In this document: positions 7,499 through 15,195 of the stretch, in pieces
How the letters are laid out: the number at the start of each line of letters is the position of its first letter
How positions within the stretch are numbered: position 1 is the first letter of the stretch
IMG/VR virus record: IMGVR_UViG_3300042905_004053
Span: 1 to 36,610 of that record
Strand: one strand, 5' to 3'
DNA length: 36,610 nucleotides
Source of the DNA: a virus
Program-made: the position numbers and the translations under genes
Notes under the pieces: generated by a model
Seen by the model: the letters and a program-made list of their open reading frames with translations, nothing else
Told to the model about the DNA's origin: nothing
Databases searched by the model: none

Positions 7499-8659
7499 TC
7501 AAATGTCGTCAAAGAACAACGGGTCTTTGCCCGGATTCTTGACGGGAGTTTCTGCCGATGCCTTGCGGATCGACTTGTTGATCTTTTTTGCCAGCTTTTT
7601 CTCAGACTCAGACGTGTAGAGCTGTTCAATCACCTGGTCGATTTCTTCAGGGCTTGCCTGAGTTTGAATCGCCAAAGTTGCTAACTTCTCCACAAGGGCC
7701 TGATCTTGAGCCAGCTCTGGGTTCTTCTCGCCAAGACGAGTCTCAATCCGAGTAATCGTTTGCATATTCCGGTAATATGAACCGATTTGTTCTGCGGATA
7801 GATCGTCCGGCTTAAATCCAAGCTGCACCAGCTCGTCGTAACTCTTAACAAAAGCAGCCTTATCCATCCCGGTGCTTTGCATCACAGACTCAACCGTGGT
7901 TTCGAGTTCTTGCCTCGCTTTGGCCGTGGTTTGAGCTTGCTTTGCCTCTTCTTGCTTCCGGCGATAGTAAGACAGCTCCTCTTCAAGAGCCCGTGCCTTA
8001 CGTTCCTCGGGGGACAACAACTGAGCTTCCTCGAACTTTGCTTCCATCTGGCTCATAGTATCTTGATAGATCTGTGAGGGATCGACGCCCAAGGGTTCTG
8101 CTACAGTTTCGATGAAGCCGCGCAAGTCCTTCTTGTTCACAAGAAGATCATGCACTTTTTCCACCATTGACTTCATTTTGCCACGTTCCTGCTCAAACGC
8201 AGCTTTTTCTTTTTTATAGTCCGTGTAGATTTTATCTAGGTGCTTCTGCTGGGAATACCGCGCCTGAAGCTCAGACAGAGTAACTTGCTCAACCTTTCCG
8301 TCAATCTTAACTGGAAACTTCGCATCCAGAGGAAGGTCAAAGGCCTCTTCGCCGTGTTGGATCTTGAGTCGTTTGGCTTCGGCTTGTTTCTCACGAGTCT
8401 CCTCGTCCTTAGCCTTTGGTTCCTTGGCCTTAGCTTTGGCCTCTGCCTTGGAATCGGAGTCCTCGCCCTTATCCTTTGCCTTGGACCCTAGCTCACGCTC
8501 TGCGGCCTTCTCAGCTTGGATTTCTTCTTTAGCTTCGTTCTTGGCTACTTCGGACTTGAAGTTACTGACGGCATCAAGCTGTTCCCAGCTTACCGGCGAC
8601 TCTCCTCCACCTGTTTCGATGGGTTGGGATACGTTCGCCGTGGATTGGATTTCGCTCAT
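7499..8659 (-). CDS. Capsid scaffolding protein
   Basis: 386 aa, starting in a TAATG overlap with the portal stop. Composition is highly charged: a Lys/Glu/Ala-rich low-complexity segment (about residues 40-100), then long predicted coiled coils (YTDYKKEKAAFEQERGK; EELSYYRRKQEEAKQ) and a basic C-terminus (KKLAKKINKSIRKAS), typical of the capsid-binding helix-loop-helix end of scaffolds. Gene order portal-scaffold-capsid is canonical for P22/T7-like phages. It would guide capsid assembly and leave before or during DNA packaging. No protease motif is visible. Confidence 0.85.
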   Translation of the reverse strand: MSEIQSTANVSQPIETGGGESPVSWEQLDAVSNFKSEVAKNEAKEEIQAEKAAERELGSKAKDKGEDSDSKAEAKAKAKEPKAKDEETREKQAEAKRLKIQHGEEAFDLPLDAKFPVKIDGKVEQVTLSELQARYSQQKHLDKIYTDYKKEKAAFEQERGKMKSMVEKVHDLLVNKKDLRGFIETVAEPLGVDPSQIYQDTMSQMEAKFEEAQLLSPEERKARALEEELSYYRRKQEEAKQAQTTAKARQELETTVESVMQSTGMDKAAFVKSYDELVQLGFKPDDLSAEQIGSYYRNMQTITRIETRLGEKNPELAQDQALVEKLATLAIQTQASPEEIDQVIEQLYTSESEKKLAKKINKSIRKASAETPVKNPGKDPLFFDDI

Positions 8660-10914
8660 TAGATTCCCCGAGTTGGCTCAACGGGTCCAAGTTGGCCCAT
8701 GAGTTGAGTTTCGAGAGGAGGGGCTTCCGGCATAGCCGCCTGCTCTGGGATGGGTGAGTTTGCCGGATTAACTGGAAGGGGGTTTGCCTGCAAAGGACTT
8801 GCTGGCGGCATGGGAGGTGCCATCATGCCGAGAGGCATCTGCTCAGGTCCAGCAGGAAGTGGGGCTGGAGCTGGCATTGGCACTTCTGCCACCTTCACTT
8901 TGTAGAACATTGGGAAGAGTTCAAGCTGCGCCAAGAGTTCGGCGAACTTAGGATTCACCTTGGCCTGATCCAGCATGAACATTTCATGCACGAAAACATG
9001 GTCCACAAGGTTCCGCTGCTTATCGGGCGAAGTTTTATACTTGAAGCTAAACTCCTGAATCTGGCGGGTGTGAACCTTCCAGTGAACGATATGGTTCTCA
9101 AACTCCTGCGGGCTCATGGCCTCCGCCTCTTGCTCAGAAGCCTCAAGAAGCTTCTCAGTCTCAGCTTCAGCAGAACGAACCGCAACAGTAGCCGCGTCCA
9201 CAAACTTATCAGACTGTGCAAGATCAAGCATGTCGATCACTTGCTCGCCCGTAAACTTGTCTGGGAACCGCTCGGAAAGATCGAGAAGAGTCTGAGTCCG
9301 CGCTGCCACAGACTTAGGAAGCGCAGAAGAGTTTTGAATCCGAATATCGTAATCCGAGTTTAGATCCGAAGCCCTGAAGAACTCGGTCATGTACTCGTTA
9401 TTCTTACCCAATACCCGGACCATGCGCTTGTCCGAGTCATCGTAATAGTCATGCGCAACAGACAGCGTCATCTCGGCAATCTGCCGGATACACTCGTTCC
9501 ATTTGAGCACCAGCTCATTGTATCGCTCAGACTCCTGCTCGCTCAAAAACTGAAGCGCAACCCCAGCCTTAATGCCGGGAGGTGGCTCGCCACGAGACAC
9601 GCCAAAGACGCCTGAGATCTGCTGAAACTCTTCCTTCAGGTCCGCGCGGAACTTAAACACGTCCGCAGGCACGCTCTGAGCCACGGCAAGGGCTGGGGGC
9701 TGCGGTCCTTTGTATTGGACGATAGTTACGTCATTCCCAAGCTTCTGAATGTCCGTAGAACCTGCAGGCACCATCCACTTAGGATGGGACACTAGCAGGA
9801 TATTCCGCAGGATCATGTTCGTCAGGTTGTTGTAAGTGCCCGTCAACCCTTTGATGATCTCAAAGAACGAGTGGCCATAAAGCTCGCCAGGGTAATCAAT
9901 GTCCGTGAAACGGATGAATGGAAGCCCTTGGTGCGAGTATGGGCTTTCACGGTTCTCCAGAATGCAGTCCTTGGTAAACCGAATGACCCGGCCCTTTTCC
10001 ATGCCCGGCTGCTTTTTGGCGGTAAACGTGAAAACTGTAATCTCATTTCGAACGGGCCTAAGCTCCATTCGGTCGTAATCGTAAATCTGGTCATTGTGCG
10101 TCTTAATCTGGGACGCCTTGTCCGGGTACTGAATCCGAAGCGCGTCACAGTTAACCGTTTCCTTGGTGAAACAATACTTCACCATGTCCATCTTAGGCTG
10201 CTTATCGAGAAGCACCTCAGGAGATAGCTCGATGCGGTAGTCCACGTCCCCAATACGAACCGGGCGTTCAACAAACATAGGACGACCAGACTCGTCCTTG
10301 CGCTGATTCCCTTGCTCATCAAGAAGCGGGATCTTTTGCCCATGCTTCTTCCGCGCTTCAACATATGCTGGGGACAGCGGGCCTTTGCTATCGTCCCAGC
10401 AAACGAACAGGTAGCTTTCCCCCATGACCATAGCATGGGTAGCAAGCTGAAGCTGGATCATGCCCTCGAAATCGTTTTCGTACCAAATGTGGTCCAGAAG
10501 ACCCTTACAGGCCTTAGCTGACAGCTTGTCCTGCAGTTCATCGTTGGTCGGCAGAATGGCGACAGCAGGTTTAAACTTAATCAGCCTCGAAGCCCGATTC
10601 TTAGTCAGGTCGAAAAGGTGGTTGGCGACAATCTTACGAAGGAACGTAGAGCGGTCGGCTGCGCGGTCCCGGTTCTCTGCACGGGCCTCGGATTCCTGAT
10701 ATTGAATCCCTTTGTACAGAGCAAGATTTCGACGCTGAATCCTGATCCGCGGCTCGTTCTCATGCTCCAAGAAGTGAAGCTCGGCCTGAAGCCAGTTCAG
10801 GATTTCTTTCTCGTTTGACGGGTCGTCCAGGTCGATTGCGTAAATCGGCTTAGTCGGCTGGGAGTAAACCTTGTCCGAGTTCAGGTCGTCAAAAGAGTAG
10901 GCCGTCGTGCTCAT
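8659..10914 (-). CDS. Portal protein (P22-like, large)
   Basis: 751 aa, immediately upstream of scaffold and downstream of terminase. The N-terminal half shows the pattern of P22-type portals: EPRIRIQRRNLALYKGIQYQ, NHLFDLTKNRASRLIKFKP, a membrane-free alpha/beta body, then LPFIRFTDIDYPGELYGHSF with the long helical PGIKAGVALQFLSEQESERY stretch (wing/stem). The extreme C-terminus is a roughly 80-residue Pro/Met/Ala-rich tail (PMPAPAPLPAGPEQ ...), likely disordered. It forms the dodecameric DNA channel at one capsid vertex and docks terminase and the tail adaptor. The length (700+ aa) favours the P22 family over shorter HK97-type portals. Confidence 0.9.
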   Translation of the reverse strand: MSTTAYSFDDLNSDKVYSQPTKPIYAIDLDDPSNEKEILNWLQAELHFLEHENEPRIRIQRRNLALYKGIQYQESEARAENRDRAADRSTFLRKIVANHLFDLTKNRASRLIKFKPAVAILPTNDELQDKLSAKACKGLLDHIWYENDFEGMIQLQLATHAMVMGESYLFVCWDDSKGPLSPAYVEARKKHGQKIPLLDEQGNQRKDESGRPMFVERPVRIGDVDYRIELSPEVLLDKQPKMDMVKYCFTKETVNCDALRIQYPDKASQIKTHNDQIYDYDRMELRPVRNEITVFTFTAKKQPGMEKGRVIRFTKDCILENRESPYSHQGLPFIRFTDIDYPGELYGHSFFEIIKGLTGTYNNLTNMILRNILLVSHPKWMVPAGSTDIQKLGNDVTIVQYKGPQPPALAVAQSVPADVFKFRADLKEEFQQISGVFGVSRGEPPPGIKAGVALQFLSEQESERYNELVLKWNECIRQIAEMTLSVAHDYYDDSDKRMVRVLGKNNEYMTEFFRASDLNSDYDIRIQNSSALPKSVAARTQTLLDLSERFPDKFTGEQVIDMLDLAQSDKFVDAATVAVRSAEAETEKLLEASEQEAEAMSPQEFENHIVHWKVHTRQIQEFSFKYKTSPDKQRNLVDHVFVHEMFMLDQAKVNPKFAELLAQLELFPMFYKVKVAEVPMPAPAPLPAGPEQMPLGMMAPPMPPASPLQANPLPVNPANSPIPEQAAMPEAPPLETQLMGQLGPVEPTRGI

Positions 10915-10923
10915 GGTTTGATC

Positions 10924-11133
10924 TTACCCTACGTTCTCAAAAATATCTTTGGTGAGACTGTCCCGCACTTCGTCAGTCATCTTCTGGAATGCAGCGTCGG
11001 CTGGCATGTACTGAATCGAATGGGTGCTCTTCTGCATGGCTTTTAGCTCGGTCGTCGTCCACCAAAGGGCTGCAAGGCAAACAACCTGCACGATAAACAT
11101 CAAGCTAAACCCTACTGCCATCCAAAGCATCAT
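10924..11133 (-). CDS. Small membrane protein (69 aa) between terminase and portal
   Basis: I choose ATG 11133 (MMLWMAVGF). It has GGAG 5 bases upstream and overlaps the terminase stop (ATGA); the GTG at 11139 is the alternative. One strong N-terminal transmembrane helix (about residues 2-24, WMAVGFSLMFIVQVVCLAALW) is followed by a charged, helical cytoplasmic or periplasmic tail (DEVRDSLTKDIFENVG). No family recognised. A membrane peptide in this position is unusual; it could be a lysis accessory or a superinfection factor, but nothing in the sequence decides this. Confidence 0.65.
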   Translation of the reverse strand: MMLWMAVGFSLMFIVQVVCLAALWWTTTELKAMQKSTHSIQYMPADAAFQKMTDEVRDSLTKDIFENVG

Positions 11134-12557
11134 GCCCACTCCATGTCGTAATCGTCTACCGGCTCGCCAGTCTCAGTGAATCCGGGGAAGTCGTCTGTGA
11201 TCCTAGCCCCTCGGAAGTCCTCGGAAGCCTCTTTGTTCACTTCAGTAGTCTTGACCAGACTATACTTGTCTGCGTCCAAGACATAGCGCAAGCAATCAAT
11301 GGCGTGGTCATGCTGCTTTAGGATCTTCCCCTTGTCGTCCTTCCGGTAGTTCAGCATCTCCCATTTCAGATTCTTGCACCGATCCGAAAGGACTAGGCTA
11401 CCGTTCAAGAGAATGTCCTTGATGAGTGACAGCCCGGATAGCTTGTCAGACTTAGCCTTCTGGGTGGGCTCTAGGCCTTCTCCGAAGTGGTCCAGCATCT
11501 CGTTATGGAACCACGTCTCAGCTTCGTCATATCCTTGGCGCCAGTCCTTCCGGGGCATGAGTTCGTGCTTTTTATCCAATGCACGGCGCCCGATCTTTAA
11601 GACCGTCATCTCAGCCTGAGCCGTCTCGTAAATCTCGTCTAGGACGTACACCTTCCGGGTGTATGGATTGATCGCCACGAACAGGCAAGCGAAGCAGGAA
11701 GCGCCTGCAGGGTCCGCCCACCAATACCAGTCTAGCTTCCTGGCATCCTTGGCAATCTCAGCCATGATCGCAGCGTGAGGCCTGACATGCCTGCTGGGGT
11801 CAAACATGGGGAAGATAGTCGAGGCGCCGCCACGGACGAACAGGGCTTCGTATTCCCGCTCCCACTTGTCCCCCTCACTTTTGGAGTAAAGCTCCTCCTT
11901 CTTCACCTTGAGCCAGTCGGTCTGGATGTGAGGATTTGAGGACGTAGGAAACCGAAAGAAAGCCTTGGCGGGATCTCGAAGACACTCGGCTGCTAGGTGG
12001 ACAAAGTGATTCTCAGTCTCAGGCGGCGTGCCGATCACGAACAGAGGGGCGTCATGGGCTGCACGGTTCGGATCAAAGGCATCGTGGAACTCTGGCCTAA
12101 AGTCCTTGAACTCGTCGTAAACGATAAGGCCCTTAGGCTTAACCCCTCGGTAGGCGTCTACGTTGTCTGAGCCGTCCAGTTTGATGAATGAGCCGTTGTT
12201 GAACTCGATTCGGTTCTCAGTGTTATTGATGGACCTAATCCAGTCGAACGGCCCGAAGGTCTGGATGCGGCGGGACGCCCATAGGATTTCCTTTGCCTGC
12301 TTTTGGTAGGGGGCGAAGTAATAGTTCTCTGATCCCGGATAGGTCCAAGCCCACCGCCAAAGCAGGTAGGCCATGAGTTCGGTCTTACCGAAGTTTCGAC
12401 CGCACTGAGCGAAGACTAGGCGGCGACGCTCTGCAAGCAGGGCCCTTCCGATCATGATCTGAGCGGGGTGTGGCTGCCAGACTGCGTGTAGCTTTTCGAG
12501 GCCCGAGGCGATGCGATGGAGCTCCCGGAGCTGAACATCACGCGGGATCGGGTTCAT
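11130..12557 (-). CDS. terL: Terminase large subunit (packaging ATPase/nuclease)
   Basis: 475 aa. I prefer ATG 12557 (MNPIPRD), which has GGGAG 7-8 bases upstream, over TTG 12563. The ATPase half has a Walker A variant CGRNFGKT (about 52-59), Walker B LIVYDEF (about 144-150) with the catalytic Glu, and the coupling motif IGTPP (about 176-180). The nuclease half has the RNase-H-like first acidic site WADPAGAS (D282) and the final HDHAIDCLRY (D421). This is the motor that translocates genome DNA through the portal and cuts it at the end. The gene overlaps its upstream neighbour by 20 bases. All catalytic motifs look intact. Confidence 0.95.
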   Translation of the reverse strand: MNPIPRDVQLRELHRIASGLEKLHAVWQPHPAQIMIGRALLAERRRLVFAQCGRNFGKTELMAYLLWRWAWTYPGSENYYFAPYQKQAKEILWASRRIQTFGPFDWIRSINNTENRIEFNNGSFIKLDGSDNVDAYRGVKPKGLIVYDEFKDFRPEFHDAFDPNRAAHDAPLFVIGTPPETENHFVHLAAECLRDPAKAFFRFPTSSNPHIQTDWLKVKKEELYSKSEGDKWEREYEALFVRGGASTIFPMFDPSRHVRPHAAIMAEIAKDARKLDWYWWADPAGASCFACLFVAINPYTRKVYVLDEIYETAQAEMTVLKIGRRALDKKHELMPRKDWRQGYDEAETWFHNEMLDHFGEGLEPTQKAKSDKLSGLSLIKDILLNGSLVLSDRCKNLKWEMLNYRKDDKGKILKQHDHAIDCLRYVLDADKYSLVKTTEVNKEASEDFRGARITDDFPGFTETGEPVDDYDMEWA

Positions 12558-12894
12558 AGCCAATCTCCCGGGGCGTGAGTTCTACGGGCCGGGCGAACGG
12601 GTCGGAATGGAGGATGGCTTCCACCTCTTTGGGCGATAGCTGCACCTGCACCTCTTTGACTGTGGCGTTCACCTCGACAGCCTTGAGTTGGGCTCGGGTG
12701 TATTTGAGAAGCTGGGTCCATGCCTGCAGGCGTTCACCGTCTTTGAGGTCGCCATGGACTAGCAGCTCCAGGACGACGCGAAGATCTGCGTCGGGCCCGA
12801 AGTCCTTTCCTGTGAGTTCCTGCAAGACTTCCCGGATGGCGTCGATCGCAGCACGACGGGCCTTTTGCGGGACGCCTGCTTCACCCTTCAGCAT
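12538..12894 (-). CDS. terS: Probable terminase small subunit (118 aa)
   Basis: Located directly upstream of terL and overlapping its start by 20 bases; it starts in a TGATG overlap with the gene before it. The protein is mostly helical (RRAAIDAIREVLQELTGKD; LKDGERLQAWTQLLKYTRAQLKAVE), followed by a region like the oligomerisation core of small terminases and a flexible end with VQVQLSPKEVEAILHSDPFAR. Small terminases recognise the packaging site and load TerL. The call rests mostly on position, size and helical content; no definite helix-turn-helix is proven. Confidence 0.6.
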   Translation of the reverse strand: MLKGEAGVPQKARRAAIDAIREVLQELTGKDFGPDADLRVVLELLVHGDLKDGERLQAWTQLLKYTRAQLKAVEVNATVKEVQVQLSPKEVEAILHSDPFARPVELTPREIGYEPDPA

Positions 12895-13163
12895 CAGACT
12901 TTGCGGGGGCGACCTGGTCCCCTCTTTACTGCTTCGGAGTGTGGGGTCTGCACGGGCTCGAGGACGCTCAGGAGGATGAGCAGGTCACCGAGGGGCCAAT
13001 CTCTCCAGCGATTGCGTAGGTAGTCCTGGCAGCGTTCCTCGATGAGATCCCGGACGACTTGAGCGGCCAAGGGGTGATTAGGGTCTACTCCGAGGATGCG
13101 GGAGAAGTAGTCGTCTGCGGTTTCGAGTTCGGCGCGACAAGCGCTTTCGGTCCGTTTGAACAT
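12894..13163 (-). CDS. First late gene: small protein with AT-hook-like C-terminus (89 aa)
   Basis: The start ATG 13163 lies immediately beside the repeat-rich control region, and no Shine-Dalgarno is seen upstream, so the message may be leaderless or start very close. The body is helical and acidic (AQVVRDLIEERCQDYLRNRWRDW). The end RGPGRPRKV is a textbook AT-hook-like GRP core with flanking basics, suggesting minor-groove DNA binding. Position upstream of the terminase genes suggests a packaging-site or late-regulation DNA-binding protein, possibly the true small terminase partner. Function is inferred, not recognised. Confidence 0.65.
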   Translation of the reverse strand: MFKRTESACRAELETADDYFSRILGVDPNHPLAAQVVRDLIEERCQDYLRNRWRDWPLGDLLILLSVLEPVQTPHSEAVKRGPGRPRKV

Positions 13164-13164
13164 A

Positions 13165-13192
13165 TTACACGGTATGTAATACTTACACGGTA
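13165..13192. repeat. Two 10-bp direct repeats (TTACACGGTA) at the late-operon start
   Basis: TTACACGGTA occurs at 13165-13174 and 13183-13192, 18 bases apart, immediately upstream of the first late gene (ATG 13163 on minus). The surroundings are AT-rich and partly palindromic (ATTAC ... GTAAT). The spacing of roughly two helical turns suggests a protein-binding site or part of a phage-specific late promoter. Confidence 0.6.
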
Positions 13193-13260
13193 ATATTTAC
13201 AATAGAAAAGCGAAGTGGTCGGGTTCTGGCGGCCGGATGGGTGGGCTTGGGGTGTCTGAG

Positions 13261-13300
13261 TGTAGCAAAGTGCAACACTTTGTAGCAGAATGCGACACTT
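13261..13300. promoter_or_regulatory. 20-bp tandem repeat with inner dyad (operator/iteron candidate)
   Basis: Two exact-length 20-base units, 13261-13280 and 13281-13300, match at 17 of 20 positions (TGTAGCAAAGTGCAACACTT and TGTAGCAGAATGCGACACTT). Unit 1 contains a perfect dyad AAAGTG-CAA-CACTTT (13267-13281). They sit in the 239-base divergent gap between late (minus) and early (plus) genes, so an operator controlling both directions or a replication iteron is plausible. The rest of the gap shows no obvious sigma70 promoter; an inverted repeat TCTTT-AG-AAAGA lies just before the first early gene. Confidence 0.6.
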
Positions 13301-13402
13301 TTAGGCCTCCACTACCCTAACGCAACGCATTACTTCGTTACAGTGCGTCATGGCACGGACTCTGCATCTCTCCCTATTTTTTTCTTTAGAAAGAGACGAA
13401 AC

Positions 13403-13852
13403 ATGAAAAAGGCAAAGTCATTTATCGGTCGGATCTCCCTCAATCGCGAAGCAGCAGGGGATTATTACCATTACACGCTGAACTGCTGTTACTACCCCAG
13501 CGAGAGCCGCTACGCGAAGGTGACCTTCGGCTTTACTGCTCAGAGTGGAATCGAAAGCCCAGAGCATACCTACGCTCTGCGTCAAAGCTTTGGCCCGACC
13601 CTAGACGATTATGATTATTCTACGATGCTTTCCATCCTCGGGAAGCTTTCCAAGGGAATGAAGGCGGCACGCGTTCCTGTGGCTGTCACGGGTGACAATG
13701 GGAAGGCATACCTTTCAAATAATGACGTCCAGTCGTTCTGCCTCGCTGCTGAGAAGCTTGGCTTCGAGGTTCGGGAGAACAAGTCTTTCGACTGGGTTCG
13801 CACTCATCCTGCCGAGGAAGCGGAACAAGTCATTGCCGCACTCTCCGCGTAA
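13403..13852 (+). CDS. First early gene: unknown protein (149 aa)
   Basis: I choose ATG 13403 (MKKAKSFIGRISLNREAAG), preceded by an AGAAAGAGACGA purine-rich site; the frame could start earlier at 13343 but has no signal there. An N-terminal beta part (YYHYTLNCCYYPSESRYAKVTFGFTAQ) leads to a helical C-terminal half (STMLSILGKLSKGMKAA; DVQSFCLAAEKLGFEVREN). It has no Cys-zinc pattern and no membrane segment. It is separated from the next gene by an intrinsic terminator, so it may be expressed on its own as the first early product. Function unknown. Confidence 0.75.
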   Translation: MKKAKSFIGRISLNREAAGDYYHYTLNCCYYPSESRYAKVTFGFTAQSGIESPEHTYALRQSFGPTLDDYDYSTMLSILGKLSKGMKAARVPVAVTGDNGKAYLSNNDVQSFCLAAEKLGFEVRENKSFDWVRTHPAEEAEQVIAALSA

Positions 13853-13861
13853 CTTTCAACC

Positions 13862-13886
13862 GGGGCCACGGACGGCCCCACTTTTT
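13862..13886 (+). terminator. Intrinsic terminator between the first and second early genes
   Basis: A perfect 6-bp stem GGGGCC (13862-13867) and GGCCCC (13874-13879) with a 6-nt loop is followed by ACTTTTT (T run 13882-13886). It lies 10 bases after the first early stop and before the ribosome site of the next gene, so it could attenuate read-through into the early block. Confidence 0.75.
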
Positions 13887-13901
13887 AAAAAGGACGAAAA
13901 T

Positions 13902-14186
13902 ATGAAAGGCTCTTTGATCGTTACCAAATACTACGGACCCACCAATACGCGGTCCTCCCGCATCAAGGCGACAACGGCCTCAGGCCTCACGCACTGGGTG
14001 TCTTGGGATTATGACTTGGACGTAAACGACAACCATAACCGAGCGGCTATGGAGTGCTACAATCGGAACCTGATCCCCCATGTCGAGTTCATCGACGGGC
14101 GCCGGGGCTGGGTTCAAATCTCCCGCGATCTCCCAAACAATGCTGGGATTGTTCACATCGTCGATTCTGTAGCGGGTGGCCTATGA
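13902..14186 (+). CDS. Unknown early protein (94 aa)
   Basis: ATG 13902 has AGGA 8 bases upstream. It is a compact mixed alpha/beta protein: MKGSLIVTKYYGPTNTRSSRIKA reads as a beta start with a basic patch, followed by THWVSWDYDLDVNDNHNRAAMECY and HVEFIDGRRGWVQI. The SRIKA-T then NHNRAAMEC layout is seen in short phage proteins of unknown role. Its stop is shared with the start of the following tiny membrane ORF (ATGA), which suggests coupling. Confidence 0.75.
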   Translation: MKGSLIVTKYYGPTNTRSSRIKATTASGLTHWVSWDYDLDVNDNHNRAAMECYNRNLIPHVEFIDGRRGWVQISRDLPNNAGIVHIVDSVAGGL

Positions 14187-14260
14187 TCCTAGACACCCTG
14201 GAGGCCTTCGCCGCTATCGGCGTGGGCCTCGCCCTCCTCCTGATCTCACTTACTTACTAA
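14183..14260 (+). CDS. Tiny membrane peptide (25 aa)
   Basis: ATG 14183 overlaps the previous TGA (ATGA), giving MILDTLEAFAAIGVGLALLL ending ISLTY. Nearly the whole peptide is a single transmembrane helix with an acidic N-terminus. Coupling, clean ends and the following ribosome site (GAAGGAAG) for the next gene support it, but at 25 codons chance is not excluded. Small membrane peptides in early phage regions can act on host membrane functions; nothing here says which. Confidence 0.45.
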   Translation: MILDTLEAFAAIGVGLALLLISLTY

Positions 14261-14273
14261 CGAAGGAAGAACC

Positions 14274-14498
14274 ATGAAACAAAACCCTAAGGATATGATC
14301 CCAGCTATCGCTGACCTTGCTGAAGTTTGCGGTCTAGTCGCCATGCTTACCACTTCCCGAGATCGCCCGGTGGCTATCGAAGACATTAACTTCCCTGCTG
14401 CCTTGTGCCGCCTTGCGTTACATTTCGGGACTACACCGTGGGATTTGGTCGCCGAGGCTCAGAACCGGAGACTTGCAGCGAAAGGGACGGACGTATGA
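14274..14498 (+). CDS. Unknown early protein (74 aa)
   Basis: ATG 14274 is behind GAAGGAAGAACC, a good ribosome site. Mostly helical and mildly acidic: DMIPAIADLAEVCGLVAMLTT, then a FPAALCRLALHFGTTPWDLVAEAQ helix pair. No family recognised; the small helical form resembles early-gene host-takeover proteins, but this is only an impression. Its last codons overlap the next start (ATGA at 14495). Confidence 0.7.
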   Translation: MKQNPKDMIPAIADLAEVCGLVAMLTTSRDRPVAIEDINFPAALCRLALHFGTTPWDLVAEAQNRRLAAKGTDV

Positions 14499-14743
14499 CA
14501 TACCGCATCAAGCACTCTATCTATTCCACCCCTGCCTTCGGTGGGGAGCGCTCCCTAGTCTCTAGCCTTGAGCGCACTCAAAGCGCTCAAGAGCTTCGAG
14601 AGCTTATTGGCGAGACTTGCATGGCAGCGCAAAGAGTTTACGGGCACGGTTCCCGGCTCGAATACTCGGACGATATCTTCACAGCTAACGCAGGGCGTCT
14701 ACTGATCGAAGGGACGATCAGCTGGGAGACTGTGAAGCCATGA
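14495..14743 (+). CDS. Unknown early protein (82 aa)
   Basis: The start is the ATG at 14495 in the ATGA overlap with the gene before it; the frame is also open further upstream to 14405 but that would run through the neighbour. A basic N-terminus (MTYRIKHSIYSTPAFGG) is followed by an amphipathic helix (ERTQSAQELRELIGETCMAAQRVYGHG) and a short beta end. No recognised domain. It is part of a run of four coupled small genes (13902-14985). Confidence 0.7.
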   Translation: MTYRIKHSIYSTPAFGGERSLVSSLERTQSAQELRELIGETCMAAQRVYGHGSRLEYSDDIFTANAGRLLIEGTISWETVKP

Positions 14744-14985
14744 CTCTCGCTCATGACTACGGGCGTCACAAAGGTCGCTATGACGCTCTCAAGGAGTTTC
14801 TGAAAATGTCCGAAGACAATCTGAGGAAGAGTCTAGCTAGGGAGATTCTCGACAATGAGAAACCGAACGTTGCTGCAGTGCAAAAAGCCTTTATGCGTGC
14901 CGCTGGTTTGCAGAACCTAGACGAGTACCACGAAGGCTATGCTGCAGGGTGGCAGGAAACTTTTTCACTTCTAAATCGTTTATAA
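14740..14985 (+). CDS. Unknown helical early protein (81 aa)
   Basis: ATG 14740 overlaps the previous stop (ATGA). Strongly helical and charged (RYDALKEFLKMSEDNLRKSLAREI; VQKAFMRAAGLQNLDEYHEGYAAGWQETF), with no cysteine or membrane segment. It is the last gene of the first early run. A 210-base gap follows (14986-15195) that holds a weak promoter candidate and no clear gene. Confidence 0.7.
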   Translation: MTLAHDYGRHKGRYDALKEFLKMSEDNLRKSLAREILDNEKPNVAAVQKAFMRAAGLQNLDEYHEGYAAGWQETFSLLNRL

Positions 14986-15006
14986 GCCACTCTGGCAAGT
15001 TTTCTA

Positions 15007-15037
15007 TTGACAAGAGCTATGAGTCTCCCCCTATATC
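15007..15037 (+). promoter_or_regulatory. Weak sigma70-like promoter candidate
   Basis: A perfect -35 box TTGACA (15007-15012) is followed after 19 bases by TATATC (15032-15037). The long spacer weakens it, but it is in the 210-base gap upstream of the zinc-ribbon gene run and in the right orientation. The rest of the gap has nothing I can name. Confidence 0.35.
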
Positions 15038-15195
15038 CCCCTCATGGGATTAAAAGATAGAACGGCCTACAGGGCGTCTAGTGGCCGCCCGTAAGGCCTT
15101 CGAGTTGGGTGCGGAGACTCGGAGTTAACTACGAAGAGTCGCTTCGCGAGTGCTTGTTATTAGTTCTCGCGTGGCGTGTGTGTGGGGGAAATGGG

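Noticed and set aside
6201-7619. 472-aa plus-strand frame over the capsid gene
   Set aside because: It is the antisense shadow of the capsid gene: Arg/His/Val-rich composition, no ribosome site, and the minus strand carries a full capsid gene in a coupled operon.
14986-15195. Extra N-terminus from GTG 15109 for the zinc-knuckle gene
   Set aside because: No ribosome site at 15109, whereas ATG 15196 has GGGGGAA and begins right before the Cys motif.
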